Assembly: GCA_002347405.1 (NCBI GenBank)
Contig: DDXB01000033.1
Location: forward strand, 1 to 31,630
DNA: 31,630 bases
Direction: 5' to 3'
Source of the DNA: Rhodocyclaceae bacterium UBA2271
Lineage (GTDB): Bacteria; Pseudomonadota; Gammaproteobacteria; Burkholderiales; Rhodocyclaceae
In this document: piece by piece, positions 8,120 to 15,062 of the stretch
Position numbering within the stretch: position 1 is the stretch's first letter
Layout: every line of letters begins with the position of its first letter
Program-made: the position numbers and the translations under genes
Notes under the pieces: generated by a model
What the model was told of the DNA's origin: nothing
Seen by the model: the letters and a program-made list of their open reading frames with translations, nothing else
The model's database searches: none

Positions 8120-9003
8120 AATTCTCGATCTATCAGGACAGTCGCATTGGTGGCCGGGCAAACAACGAAGACCGGCTGGGTTATCGCTATACCAGTGAGA
8201 CGCTGATCATGGTGCTGGCCGACGGCATGGGCGGCCATGGCCACGGCGATCTTGCCGCCGAGGCAGTCGTGCGCAGCGTCATCGCCGCCTTTGAATTGCA
8301 GGCCCAGCCACGTCTCGCCGACCCCTACGGCTTCCTCGTTGAGGCGATGACCGATGCCCATGCCGCCATCCACGCCCAGGTCGGCATGCGCATGCTGGTC
8401 GATCAGCCGCGCACCACCTGCGTGATCTGCATCGTGCAGGACGGCATCGCCATCTGGGCGCATGCCGGGGATTCGCGTCTCTACGTGCTGCGCCACGGCC
8501 GCCTGCTGAGCCGCACACGTGACCACTCGCGCGTGCAAGCGATGATCGACGACGGATTGCTGGCTGAGGACGAGGCTCGCATCCATCCGGCGCGCAACAT
8601 CCTGACCGGTTGTCTGGGCGGCGATCAGACGCCGCGTTTTGATCTTTCCCGCAAGACCCCGCTCAAGAGCGGTGATATCGTGTTGTTGTGTTCGGACGGC
8701 GTCTGGGCGCCCATGGCTGACGATCAACCGCTGGTGGCGCTTGCCGACCGCGATGCGATCAAGGCGGCGCCGGAAATGCTCAATCGGGTCGAGGCGGCCG
8801 CCGGGCCGGGCCGGGATAACTTGTCACTGATCGTCATGGTCTGGGCCGACAGTTCTTGCCCAAGCACCGCCACAGCCACCCCTCACCACAAAGCTCATTC
8901 CGCAGCGGTATCCGCGACCAGCCAGACCTGGTCCGATGAAGACATCGACCGGGCCATTGAAACCATCCGCGCCCGCCTGGGTGACCAAGAAAAGCCGGAT
9001 TGA
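8116..9003 (+). CDS. PP2C-family serine/threonine phosphatase
   Basis: A 295-residue phosphatase of the PPM/PP2C type. Metal-binding motifs are intact: NNED (16-19, D19), ADGMGGHG (35-42, D36), HAGDSRLY (about 116-123), SDGVW (about 195-199) and GRDNLS near 235. The last 40-50 residues form a Ser/Thr/Ala-rich tail followed by a charged helix with no recognised domain. The ATG overlaps the kinase stop as ATGA, so the two products are made together and phosphatase probably reverses the kinase. No membrane segment is seen. The convergent methyltransferase gene begins 57 bp after its end. Confidence 0.92.
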   Translation: MKFSIYQDSRIGGRANNEDRLGYRYTSETLIMVLADGMGGHGHGDLAAEAVVRSVIAAFELQAQPRLADPYGFLVEAMTDAHAAIHAQVGMRMLVDQPRTTCVICIVQDGIAIWAHAGDSRLYVLRHGRLLSRTRDHSRVQAMIDDGLLAEDEARIHPARNILTGCLGGDQTPRFDLSRKTPLKSGDIVLLCSDGVWAPMADDQPLVALADRDAIKAAPEMLNRVEAAAGPGRDNLSLIVMVWADSSCPSTATATPHHKAHSAAVSATSQTWSDEDIDRAIETIRARLGDQEKPD

Positions 9004-9049
9004 ACCACTGGCCGGTATTGTTGTAGACCTACGCAGAAGGCAGTCAGAC

Positions 9050-9068
9050 GCGGGCTGTGTTAGCCCGC
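9050..9068. terminator. Hairpin at the convergent PP2C/methyltransferase junction
   Basis: A perfect 7-bp stem GCGGGCT/AGCCCGC with a GTGTT loop covers the stop codon of the minus-strand methyltransferase gene and lies 47 nt after the PP2C stop. No T-run follows on either strand. Its position between convergent genes suggests a weak or Rho-aided bidirectional terminator; this is an inference. Confidence 0.35.
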
Positions 9069-10307
9069 CACAGCGCGCTGCCGGTATCCCCACACGGCAT
9101 AGACGGGGTCGGAGTGAATGGTCTGCTGGATGTGCGGATCGTCTTCAGGGCGTTCGAAGCCACGTACCGAGAGGGTCTCCAGTCGCTCAAAATCTCCGCA
9201 TGCGAGGAAGTATTCCAGCACCAAACCCAGGCGTTCGAATTCGTGCAAGTCCTGCCAGAGTCTGATGACCTTTGGCGGAAACCAGCGATTGGAAAAGGTG
9301 AGGGCAAATATGCCCGCTGGCCTTAGCACCCTGGCAACTTCGCGGAACACGGCGAATGGATTGGTCAGATACTCCACTGAAACCGTGCATAGGACAGCAT
9401 CGAAGCTGCTGTCAGGGAAGGGTAGCTGCGGCATCAGATTCAGGTCGTGGACCAGGCGTTGGTGAAGTTGCCGATTGGCATCCAGTTCGGCCTGGTTCAT
9501 CCCCAGCCCGGTGACCCTTGCCGGTGCCGCCTGCTCCGGGATATGCGAGTTGAAGCTGGACATCAGATCCAGGATCTCCGCACCGGGGTCGAGCAACTGG
9601 CCGTAAAGGGCGCGGACCAGATCCAGCGCCCGACTGTCCAGATGATTCAGCATTCTGGGTTGGGCATAAAACACCGCATCGTCACCGGGGGCCTCACAGT
9701 CAAATGGCGCATCCGTGAAGAAATTCGTGGCCAGATCGCCATAGCGGATCTGCATCCCGGGTCCCTTGGCGAGATCGGCCAGCAGATCTGTGCAGCGACC
9801 GCTCCCCCCATTGTTTCCGGGCAGGATTCCGCCAATTTCAACCTGAACTTCTGCCGCATGACGTGCAACGGGATGGTTCAGGTCGAACGACAGGGTTCCA
9901 TCCAGGCTGTCAATCAGCCGTGCCGGGTGGTGATCTTCCGGAAACACGCCGGTTACACCCTGCAAAACCCCGCGCGGATAAAAGCGGCCCAGGCGTGGGT
10001 CCATGCTTCTGTTTGCCAGCCAATGCCGATTGAATTGCTGGTCCTTGATGCGCACAACATTCCGCGCAGTCCAGGGCTCCACCAGCGCGCCGGCGGGAAA
10101 GGAGACTTTCCCGACATGTCCGACCGCCCGGCCAACTATTTCGCCCTGCAGGGGCCTGGGCAGCAGATCGAGGTCACGCCAGACGTTCAATTTCGGAACA
10201 TGGAGTACCTCACGGTGGTTGGCCGCGTCACTCGACCAGGTCATGGCAAGGGTCGCGGCAAGCAGGCTGCGTGAACTTACCAAAGGGGTCTGTCCCAAGT
10301 CATTCAT
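9060..10307 (-). CDS. SAM-dependent methyltransferase with FKBP-like N-terminal domain
   Basis: A 415-residue two-part protein. Residues about 190-400 form a class I methyltransferase: AEILDLMSSFNSH (243-255) takes the place of motif I, GLGMN (267-271) is the motif II region, and LPFPDSSFDAVLCTVSVEYL (295-314) resembles motif IV/V of UbiE-like enzymes. The N-terminal half contains GRFYPRGVLQGV (107-118) and FDLNHPVA (141-148), which resembles the end of FKBP/SlyD prolyl isomerases (DxNHPLAG); that assignment is inference. AGGAGG sits 7 nt before the ATG, with a start-stop ATGTGA between them. It faces against its neighbours and separates the kinase/phosphatase pair from rph. Substrate unknown. 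Confidence 0.8.
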   Translation of the reverse strand: MNDLGQTPLVSSRSLLAATLAMTWSSDAANHREVLHVPKLNVWRDLDLLPRPLQGEIVGRAVGHVGKVSFPAGALVEPWTARNVVRIKDQQFNRHWLANRSMDPRLGRFYPRGVLQGVTGVFPEDHHPARLIDSLDGTLSFDLNHPVARHAAEVQVEIGGILPGNNGGSGRCTDLLADLAKGPGMQIRYGDLATNFFTDAPFDCEAPGDDAVFYAQPRMLNHLDSRALDLVRALYGQLLDPGAEILDLMSSFNSHIPEQAAPARVTGLGMNQAELDANRQLHQRLVHDLNLMPQLPFPDSSFDAVLCTVSVEYLTNPFAVFREVARVLRPAGIFALTFSNRWFPPKVIRLWQDLHEFERLGLVLEYFLACGDFERLETLSVRGFERPEDDPHIQQTIHSDPVYAVWGYRQRAVAG

Positions 10308-10592
10308 TCACATTCCTCCTTACAGATATATTCATCACTTTCGATTAAGGTACCCGCACATCCAGAAAATTCAACCGTAAGCATATTGCGGGATTTTCGG
10401 ATTGCCATGGGCAAGATCGTTTGCCGCTATTGGCAGTTCACTCTCGCTGCATGCAGGGCGCGGCCGAAGATGTGCGCCCGTGTAGAATTCTCCGCTTGCC
10501 CGGACTTTGACGCGCTGCTGTTGCTCGCGCGGTTTCTGGCTGATACTTGTGCCCAACGCGACAGCGCCAGTTCGAGCGCCAAGGAAAATGAC

Positions 10593-11321
10593 ATGAATGC
10601 CAGAGCCGACGGCCGCACGCCCCCCCTGCTGCGTCCCCTCAACATCACCCGCCACTACACCCGCCATGCCGAAGGCAGCGTGCTGGTGCAGTTCGGCCAT
10701 ACCCAGGTGTTGTGCACCGCCAGCGTCGAGGAGCGCGTGCCGCCCTTCCTCAAGGGCAAGGGGCGTGGCTGGGTCACCGCCGAATACGGCATGCTGCCGC
10801 GCTCGACCCACACGCGCACCGACCGCGAGGCGGCAAAGGGCAAACAGTCCGGCCGCACCCAGGAAATCCAGCGCCTGATCGGTCGTTCCCTGCGCGCCGT
10901 GACCGACCTGGTCGCCTTGGGCGAGCGCCAGATCACACTCGACTGCGACGTGCTGCAGGCCGATGGTGGCACGCGCTGCGCCTCGATTACCGGTGCCTGT
11001 GTCGCGCTCCATGACGCGCTCACGGGCCTGGTCGCCGCGGGCAAGCTGGCCGCCCACCCGATGCGCGACTTCGTTGCCGCCGTGTCGGTGGGGATCGTCA
11101 AGGGCATCCCGGTGCTCGATCTCGATTACAGCGAGGATTCATCCTGCGACACCGACATGAACGTGGTGATGACCGGCCAGGGCGGCATGGTCGAACTGCA
11201 GGGCACGGCCGAGGGCGAACCGTTCTCGCGCGCCGAACTCGATGCCTTGCTGGCACTGGCGGAACAAGGCATTGGCGAAATCATCAGCGCACAAAAACTT
11301 GCTCTGGAAATCAAAAAATGA
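10593..11321 (+). CDS. rph: Ribonuclease PH
   Basis: A 242-residue phosphorolytic 3'-5' exoribonuclease trimming tRNA 3' ends. Seen: the N-terminal RPLNITRHYTRHAEGSVL segment, the VTAEYGMLPRSTHTR motif, GRTQEIQRLIGRSLRA (phosphate/RNA binding), DCDVLQADGGTR, and DLDYSEDSSCDTDMNVV near the C-terminus. I chose the ATG at 10593 because AAGGA lies 7 nt upstream and the protein then matches family length; the frame is open a further 69 codons upstream without similarity. A palindromic repeat starts 17 nt after the stop, then rdgB follows. Confidence 0.96.
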   Translation: MNARADGRTPPLLRPLNITRHYTRHAEGSVLVQFGHTQVLCTASVEERVPPFLKGKGRGWVTAEYGMLPRSTHTRTDREAAKGKQSGRTQEIQRLIGRSLRAVTDLVALGERQITLDCDVLQADGGTRCASITGACVALHDALTGLVAAGKLAAHPMRDFVAAVSVGIVKGIPVLDLDYSEDSSCDTDMNVVMTGQGGMVELQGTAEGEPFSRAELDALLALAEQGIGEIISAQKLALEIKK

Positions 11322-11338
11322 AGATATCCATCCCCCCA

Positions 11339-11361
11339 ACCCCCTTCCCGAGGAAGGGGGT
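11339..11361 (+). repeat. Palindrome after rph, first part of hairpin-repeat element 1
   Basis: A perfect 10-bp stem ACCCCCTTCC/GGAAGGGGGT with a CGA loop lies just after the rph stop. No T-run follows, so it is not a classical terminator. Together with the hairpin at 11404-11436 it fills the rph-rdgB gap. The whole gap is open in the rdgB reading frame. Confidence 0.7.
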
Positions 11362-11403
11362 GACTTTGGTTCAGCCGCTAGCGCGACTTCCGGAGATTCA
11401 CTT

Positions 11404-11436
11404 GCTGCCTCCTTGGGGCGGCTCGGCGGAGGTAGC
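11404..11436 (+). repeat. Hairpin repeat covering the rdgB ribosome-binding site
   Basis: Left arm GCTGCCTCC (11404-11412) pairs with GGAGGTAGC (11428-11436) over 9 bp with one G-U pair, closing a 15-nt loop TTGGGGCGGCTCGGC. The right arm is the rdgB Shine-Dalgarno GGAGGT and ends directly at the ATG. The loop recurs with two changes in the hemW hairpin at 12201-12240, where the stem sequence is different but again self-complementary, so this is a repeat-family member. An effect on rdgB translation is plausible but inferred. Confidence 0.75.
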
Positions 11437-12027
11437 ATGAAGAAACTTGTTCTCGCCTCCGGCAACCCCGGCAAGCTGCGTGAATTCGGCCAACTCCTCG
11501 CCGCCGTCGATTTCGAGGTGCTGCCGCAATCCGCGTTCAACGTCCCCGAAGCCGACGAGCCGCACTGCACCTTTGTCGAGAACGCGCTTACCAAGGCACG
11601 ACATGCAGCGCAATTGACCGGCTTGCCGGCCATGGCTGACGATTCCGGCCTGTGCGTCTCTGCACTGGGCGGCGCACCGGGCGTGTATTCGGCGCGTTAC
11701 GCCGGCGAACCGAAATCTGACGAGCGCAACAACCAGAAAATGATCGCCGCCCTGCAGGGGCAGAGCGACCGCCGCGCCCACTACGTCGCCGTGCTGGTCT
11801 TCGTGCGCTCCGCCGACGACCCGCAACCGATCGTCGTCGAAGGCGAATGGCATGGCGAGATCATCGACACGCCGCGCGGCGCGGGCGGTTTCGGCTACGA
11901 TCCCTATTTCCTGGTGCCCGATCTGAACCAGACCGCCGCCGAAATTTCTGCCGAGGAAAAGAACCAGCGTTCGCATCGTGGCAAGGCCTTGGCGCTGTTG
12001 ATCGAGCGCCTGAAACAAGGGGCGTGA
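11437..12027 (+). CDS. rdgB: RdgB/HAM1 family non-canonical purine NTP pyrophosphatase
   Basis: A 196-residue enzyme that removes ITP, dITP and XTP from the nucleotide pool. Seen: SGNPGKLREF (8-17), FVENALTKARHAA, the ADDSGLCV motif, GAPGVYSARYAG, and GGFGYDPYFLVPD followed by SHRGKAL near the end, all family signatures. The ATG at 11437 is set by similarity and by GGAGGT 3 nt upstream; this ribosome site is buried in a 9-bp hairpin. The frame is open back into rph, but that part is repeat DNA. Its TGA overlaps the GTG start of hemW. Confidence 0.96.
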   Translation: MKKLVLASGNPGKLREFGQLLAAVDFEVLPQSAFNVPEADEPHCTFVENALTKARHAAQLTGLPAMADDSGLCVSALGGAPGVYSARYAGEPKSDERNNQKMIAALQGQSDRRAHYVAVLVFVRSADDPQPIVVEGEWHGEIIDTPRGAGGFGYDPYFLVPDLNQTAAEISAEEKNQRSHRGKALALLIERLKQGA

Positions 12028-13283
12028 CACCCACGATTCCGATCATCGCCGTCCCGCCAGCGCCGACTTTGCTGTCGGTACCGCTGGCGCTCTATGTGCA
12101 CTGGCCATGGTGCGTGCGCAAGTGCCCCTACTGCGACTTCAATTCGCACGAAATAGCTCCCTCCCGCAAAAGCCGCTCTGCGGCTTCCCCCCCCCAGGGG
12201 GCGGAGAAACACTTGGGACGGCCCGGCGTGTTTCTTCCGCCACAGCAGGAAGCCGCCTATCTGGCGGCGCTGATCGCCGACCTCGAAGCCGCGCTGCCGG
12301 CCATCTGGGGCCGCTCGGTGATCTCGGTCTTCATCGGTGGCGGCACGCCGAGTCTGATGTCCGGCAAAACCGCCGACACGCTGCTCGCCGCGCTGCGCAT
12401 GCTCATCCCGCTGCTGCCTGAAGCCGAGATCACGCTGGAGGCCAACCCCGGCACCCTGGAAGCCGGCAAGTTTGCCGCCTTCCGTGACGCCGGCATCAAC
12501 CGCCTGTCGCTGGGCATCCAGAGTTTCGACGATAGGAAACTTGCCGCCCTTGGGCGCATCCATTCGGGCGATGAGGCACGTCGCGCCATCGACCAGGCGC
12601 AGACTCATTTCGAGCGCGTCAATCTCGACCTCATGTACGCGCTGCCGTCCCAGACCCTGCGCGAGGCCAGGCAGGACATCGCCACCGCCATCGTCACCGG
12701 CGTCAGCCACCTCTCGGCCTATCACCTGACCCTGGAGCCCAACACGCCTTTCCACCATGCCCCGCCGCCCGTGCCGGACGACGATCTGGCCGCCGACATG
12801 CAGGAGATGGTCGAGGCGGAACTGGCGTCGGCCGGCTTTGCGCACTATGAAACCTCGGCCTTCGCCAAGCCTGGTCAACAATGCCGCCACAACCTCAACT
12901 ACTGGCAGTTCGGCGACTATCTGGGCATCGGCGCCGGTGCGCACTCCAAGCTTTCCGACCACACGGGCATCCGGCGCGAGGCGCGGCCGCGCCATCCAAA
13001 GGACTATCTCGCCGATCCGGCCTCGCGCGACTGGCACGCTGTCTCGCCGGACGACCTGCCGGGCGAATTCATGATGAATGCGCTGCGCCTGACGGCGGGC
13101 GTGCCACAGGCGCTGTTTGTCGAGCGCACCGGCTTGCCGCTGGCAGCCATTGAAAAGTCGGCGCTGGCCGCAGTTTCCAATGCGCGGCGTGCCGGCCTGC
13201 TCGATACCGCAGACGGCTACCTGCGGCCGACGGCGCAGGGCCGGCGTTTCCTCAACCGGCTGCTGGCCGAGTTCATGTCTTGA
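12024..13283 (+). CDS. hemW: Radical SAM heme chaperone HemW, with an in-frame repeat insertion
   Basis: A 419-residue radical SAM protein; the family was long named oxygen-independent coproporphyrinogen oxidase-like, but HemW acts as a heme chaperone. The 4Fe-4S motif CVRKCPYC is at 30-37, the GGGTPSL motif near 110, and the HemN C-terminal domain covers about 300-415. The normal sequence is broken after NSH (40-42) by about 30 residues (roughly 44-73) rich in Arg, Ser, Pro and Gly, encoded by a hairpin repeat; the family continues at the helix with YLAALIADL. The start is taken as GTG at 12024, overlapping the rdgB stop. The insert contains nine C in a row. Confidence 0.92.
   Translation: MTPTIPIIAVPPAPTLLSVPLALYVHWPWCVRKCPYCDFNSHEIAPSRKSRSAASPPQGAEKHLGRPGVFLPPQQEAAYLAALIADLEAALPAIWGRSVISVFIGGGTPSLMSGKTADTLLAALRMLIPLLPEAEITLEANPGTLEAGKFAAFRDAGINRLSLGIQSFDDRKLAALGRIHSGDEARRAIDQAQTHFERVNLDLMYALPSQTLREARQDIATAIVTGVSHLSAYHLTLEPNTPFHHAPPPVPDDDLAADMQEMVEAELASAGFAHYETSAFAKPGQQCRHNLNYWQFGDYLGIGAGAHSKLSDHTGIRREARPRHPKDYLADPASRDWHAVSPDDLPGEFMMNALRLTAGVPQALFVERTGLPLAAIEKSALAAVSNARRAGLLDTADGYLRPTAQGRRFLNRLLAEFMS
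12159..12240 (+). repeat. Hairpin-repeat element 2, inside hemW
   Basis: Three structures lie in a row. AAGCCGC/GCGGCTT (12170-12186) has a TCT loop. A C9 tract (12187-12195) is followed by AGGGGG. Then GCGGAGAAACAC (12201-12212) pairs with GTGTTTCTTCCGC (12228-12240), 12 bp with one bulged base, around the 15-nt loop TTGGGACGGCCCGGC. The loop differs at two positions from the one before rdgB. The element is open in the hemW frame and is translated. Confidence 0.8.
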
Positions 13284-13305
13284 CACGCCAGCTTTTGCGC
13301 CGGGC

Positions 13306-13386
13306 CAATCCCTCTCTCCCGACCTCTCTCCCAGTGGGAGAGAGGAGGCAGATAGCTTCCCTCTCCCGCTTGCGGGAGAGGGATTG
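13306..13386. repeat. Palindromic repeat cluster after hemW
   Basis: CCTCTCTCCC/GGGAGAGAGG (13323-13345, loop AGT) and CCCTCTCCCGC/GCGGGAGAGGG (13359-13382, loop TT) are perfect stems of 10 and 11 bp. An outer arm CAATCCCTCTCTCCC (13306-13320) can also pair with GGGAGAGGGATTG (13374-13386). This CCCTCTCCC type of intergenic palindrome is common in Proteobacteria (established knowledge). It lies between the convergent ends of hemW and the Cys-rich gene and may act as a bidirectional transcription barrier. Confidence 0.8.
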
Positions 13387-13491
13387 AGGGAGAGGGCTGC
13401 CAAGCAAACGCGGCACGCGCCGCCAGGCGCAAACCGCACTGCCCACGAACCCTTGCGCTCCGTAATAACCGAGCGTAGCGAGCCGTTTGGA

Positions 13492-13507
13492 ACCCCCGCG
13501 AGGGGGT
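13492..13507. repeat. Small palindrome before the end of the Cys-rich gene
   Basis: ACCCCC/GGGGGT with a GCGA loop (GNRA type), followed by a G-rich run GGGGGCGGG. It completes the 238-bp repeat-rich gap between hemW and the convergent Cys-rich gene. Read on the minus strand it comes just after that gene's stop, but no T-run is seen. Confidence 0.5.
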
Positions 13508-13521
13508 AAAGGGGGCGGGAC

Positions 13522-13833
13522 TTATTCGCTGATTTCAGCGTCGAAATCGCAGCCCGTACCCGCCGCTATCCAGCGCCGGAAGGCGCGGCCGCTGAATGAC
13601 GCGAGGCGGCGCGGCAACCAGCGCAGCTGGCTGGCCGGATCGACCGCCATGCCGCAGACGTAGCGCAGTTCAGTTGCGCGCCAGGTCAGCGCCGGGCAAC
13701 TGCCGCTTCGATGGCCGAGGAAGAGGCGGCTGACCGGACAAGGCGCGGCGGCGCAGCAGGCGCCGCAGCCATTGCAGGGGGCACCGCAAACCGGTTTTTC
13801 CGGTGCCGCGGCGTGCAGCGAAATGGTCTGCAC
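13522..13833 (-). CDS. Small cysteine-rich protein of unknown function
   Basis: About 103 residues with nine cysteines: C16, C20, C23, C26, C27, C32, C46, C60 and C95. The cluster CGAPCNGCGACCAAAPC followed by GSCPALTW and YVCGM looks like a metal or Fe-S binding fold and resembles small Cys-cluster proteins seen in Betaproteobacteria, but I cannot name a family with certainty. I placed the start at GTG 13833, 7 nt after the trmB stop; an in-frame ATG at 13875 overlapping trmB is possible. Neither has a clear ribosome site. It is last in the thiS-thiG-X-trmB run. No signal peptide is seen. Confidence 0.7.
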   Translation of the reverse strand: MQTISLHAAAPEKPVCGAPCNGCGACCAAAPCPVSRLFLGHRSGSCPALTWRATELRYVCGMAVDPASQLRWLPRRLASFSGRAFRRWIAAGTGCDFDAEISE

Positions 13834-13840
13834 TGATAAA

Positions 13841-14533
13841 TTACTTGCGGTGGAATAGCACGTCCCAAACGCCATGCCCCAGGCGCAGCCCGCGTGTCTC
13901 GAATTTGGTCTGCGGCCGCCAGGCGGGGCGGGGCGCGAATCCTGTCGTGGTAGGGGCAGTGTTGGCCAGCAGCGGCTCGGCGGAGAGTACCGCGAGCATC
14001 TGCTCTGCATATTCTTCCCAGTCGGTGGCGCAATGCAGATAGCCGCCGGGTGCGAGGCGCGAGGCCAGCAGGGCGACAAACGGCGGCTGGATCAGGCGCC
14101 GTTTTTGTTGGCGTTTTTTCGGCCAGGGGTCGGGAAAGTAAATGTGCATGCCGGCAAGGGTGCCCGGCAGGATCATGTCGCGCAGCACTTCGACGGCATC
14201 GTGCTGGATGACGCGCAGGTTGGTGAGCTCGCGCGTGGCAATTTCCTTCAGCAGGCTGCCCACGCCGGGCGTGTGCACCTCGATGCCGAGGTAGTCGTTT
14301 TCCGGATGGGCGGCGGCGATCTGCGCCGTGGTCTCGCCCATGCCGCAGCCGATTTCGAGAATCTTTGGCGCGGCACGGCCAAACACGCTGGCCAGATCGA
14401 GCGGGGCCGCCGCGTAAGGCAAACCGTAGCGCGGCATGCCTTCTGCGTGATAACGCAACTGGGCGCTCGATACCCGTCCCTGGCGCAGCACAAAGCTGCG
14501 GATGTGGTCACGCTGTTCCGGCGGCAGGGTCAC
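13841..14533 (-). CDS. trmB: tRNA (guanine-N7-)-methyltransferase
   Basis: A 230-residue enzyme that makes m7G46 in tRNA. Seen: IRSFVLRQGR (11-20), the SAM site ILEIGCGMGETT (58-69), GIEVHTPGVGSLL, and the family motif YFPDPWPKKRQQKRRL. The C-terminal TKFETRGLRLGH stretch is also typical. The start is GTG 14533, whose first bases overlap the stop of the upstream gene (GTGA), with GGAG 8 nt before it. The frame is open 39 codons further upstream but with no family match. It is fourth in a compact minus-strand run. Confidence 0.95.
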   Translation of the reverse strand: MTLPPEQRDHIRSFVLRQGRVSSAQLRYHAEGMPRYGLPYAAAPLDLASVFGRAAPKILEIGCGMGETTAQIAAAHPENDYLGIEVHTPGVGSLLKEIATRELTNLRVIQHDAVEVLRDMILPGTLAGMHIYFPDPWPKKRQQKRRLIQPPFVALLASRLAPGGYLHCATDWEEYAEQMLAVLSAEPLLANTAPTTTGFAPRPAWRPQTKFETRGLRLGHGVWDVLFHRK

Positions 14534-15054
14534 TTCAATATCTCCAAAGAATCGGGTTTGCCCCCGCGCTGCAGTATTTCCAGGGTCTTGGCTTGAAAAC
14601 GGCCGAGGTCGTAGCGTGCTTGCGCCAGAGCCTTGGGCAGCGTATCGCAAGCCGGGCCGAGCACTTCCGGGGACAAGTCCAGCTCCGGCTTGAGACCGAG
14701 TGCACCGGAAATAACCCCGGGCGACAGATATTCAACACCAAAATAGTGGCGCCCCAGCAAGCGTCCGGCCGCCATGATCTGCGCCTCTTCGCGTTCACGC
14801 CAGTCGACCCAGGCCTCGGCGGCCGCAAGTTTGTCACTTTCGGCGCAGGCCAGGGCGAGCAGACGCACGCCATGTGCGACACCCCAAAGCAGTTGCGCAG
14901 TCAACACCTCGGGTTTATCGAAGGCATATTCGGATGGGGCCGCCTTGCTGAATGGCGCGGCTGGTGCCGTCCCATCAGGGCCGACTTGTTCTTCAGCCCA
15001 GACCGGCATGACAAGCGCCATCAGCAAGGCGCAGCCGAACGCGGCCCGCCGCAT
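14530..15054 (-). CDS. Exported protein of unknown function
   Basis: A 174-residue protein with a clear signal peptide: two Arg at positions 2-3, a hydrophobic stretch to about residue 18, and a VWA-EE cleavage site near 20. The mature part is mostly helical, with two Cys (in LACAESDK and GPACDTL) and a C-terminal repeat-like pattern of Ala, Leu and Gln. I do not recognise a family. It overlaps trmB by GTGA and starts 8 bp after the thiG stop. The ATG at 15054 is preferred; a TTG at 15066 overlapping the thiG stop is in frame. The location between thiG and trmB gives no clear clue to its role. Confidence 0.75.
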   Translation of the reverse strand: MRRAAFGCALLMALVMPVWAEEQVGPDGTAPAAPFSKAAPSEYAFDKPEVLTAQLLWGVAHGVRLLALACAESDKLAAAEAWVDWREREEAQIMAAGRLLGRHYFGVEYLSPGVISGALGLKPELDLSPEVLGPACDTLPKALAQARYDLGRFQAKTLEILQRGGKPDSLEILK

Positions 15055-15062
15055 CGTGCAGC

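Noticed and set aside
11904..13439. A 511-codon open frame on the minus strand opposite rdgB and hemW
   Set aside because: It is antisense to two well-supported genes, low in family-like features and Arg/Gly/Val-rich, as expected for a shadow frame in GC-rich DNA.
13306..13507. CRISPR array
   Set aside because: The repeats are nested palindromes of different lengths with no regular spacers.
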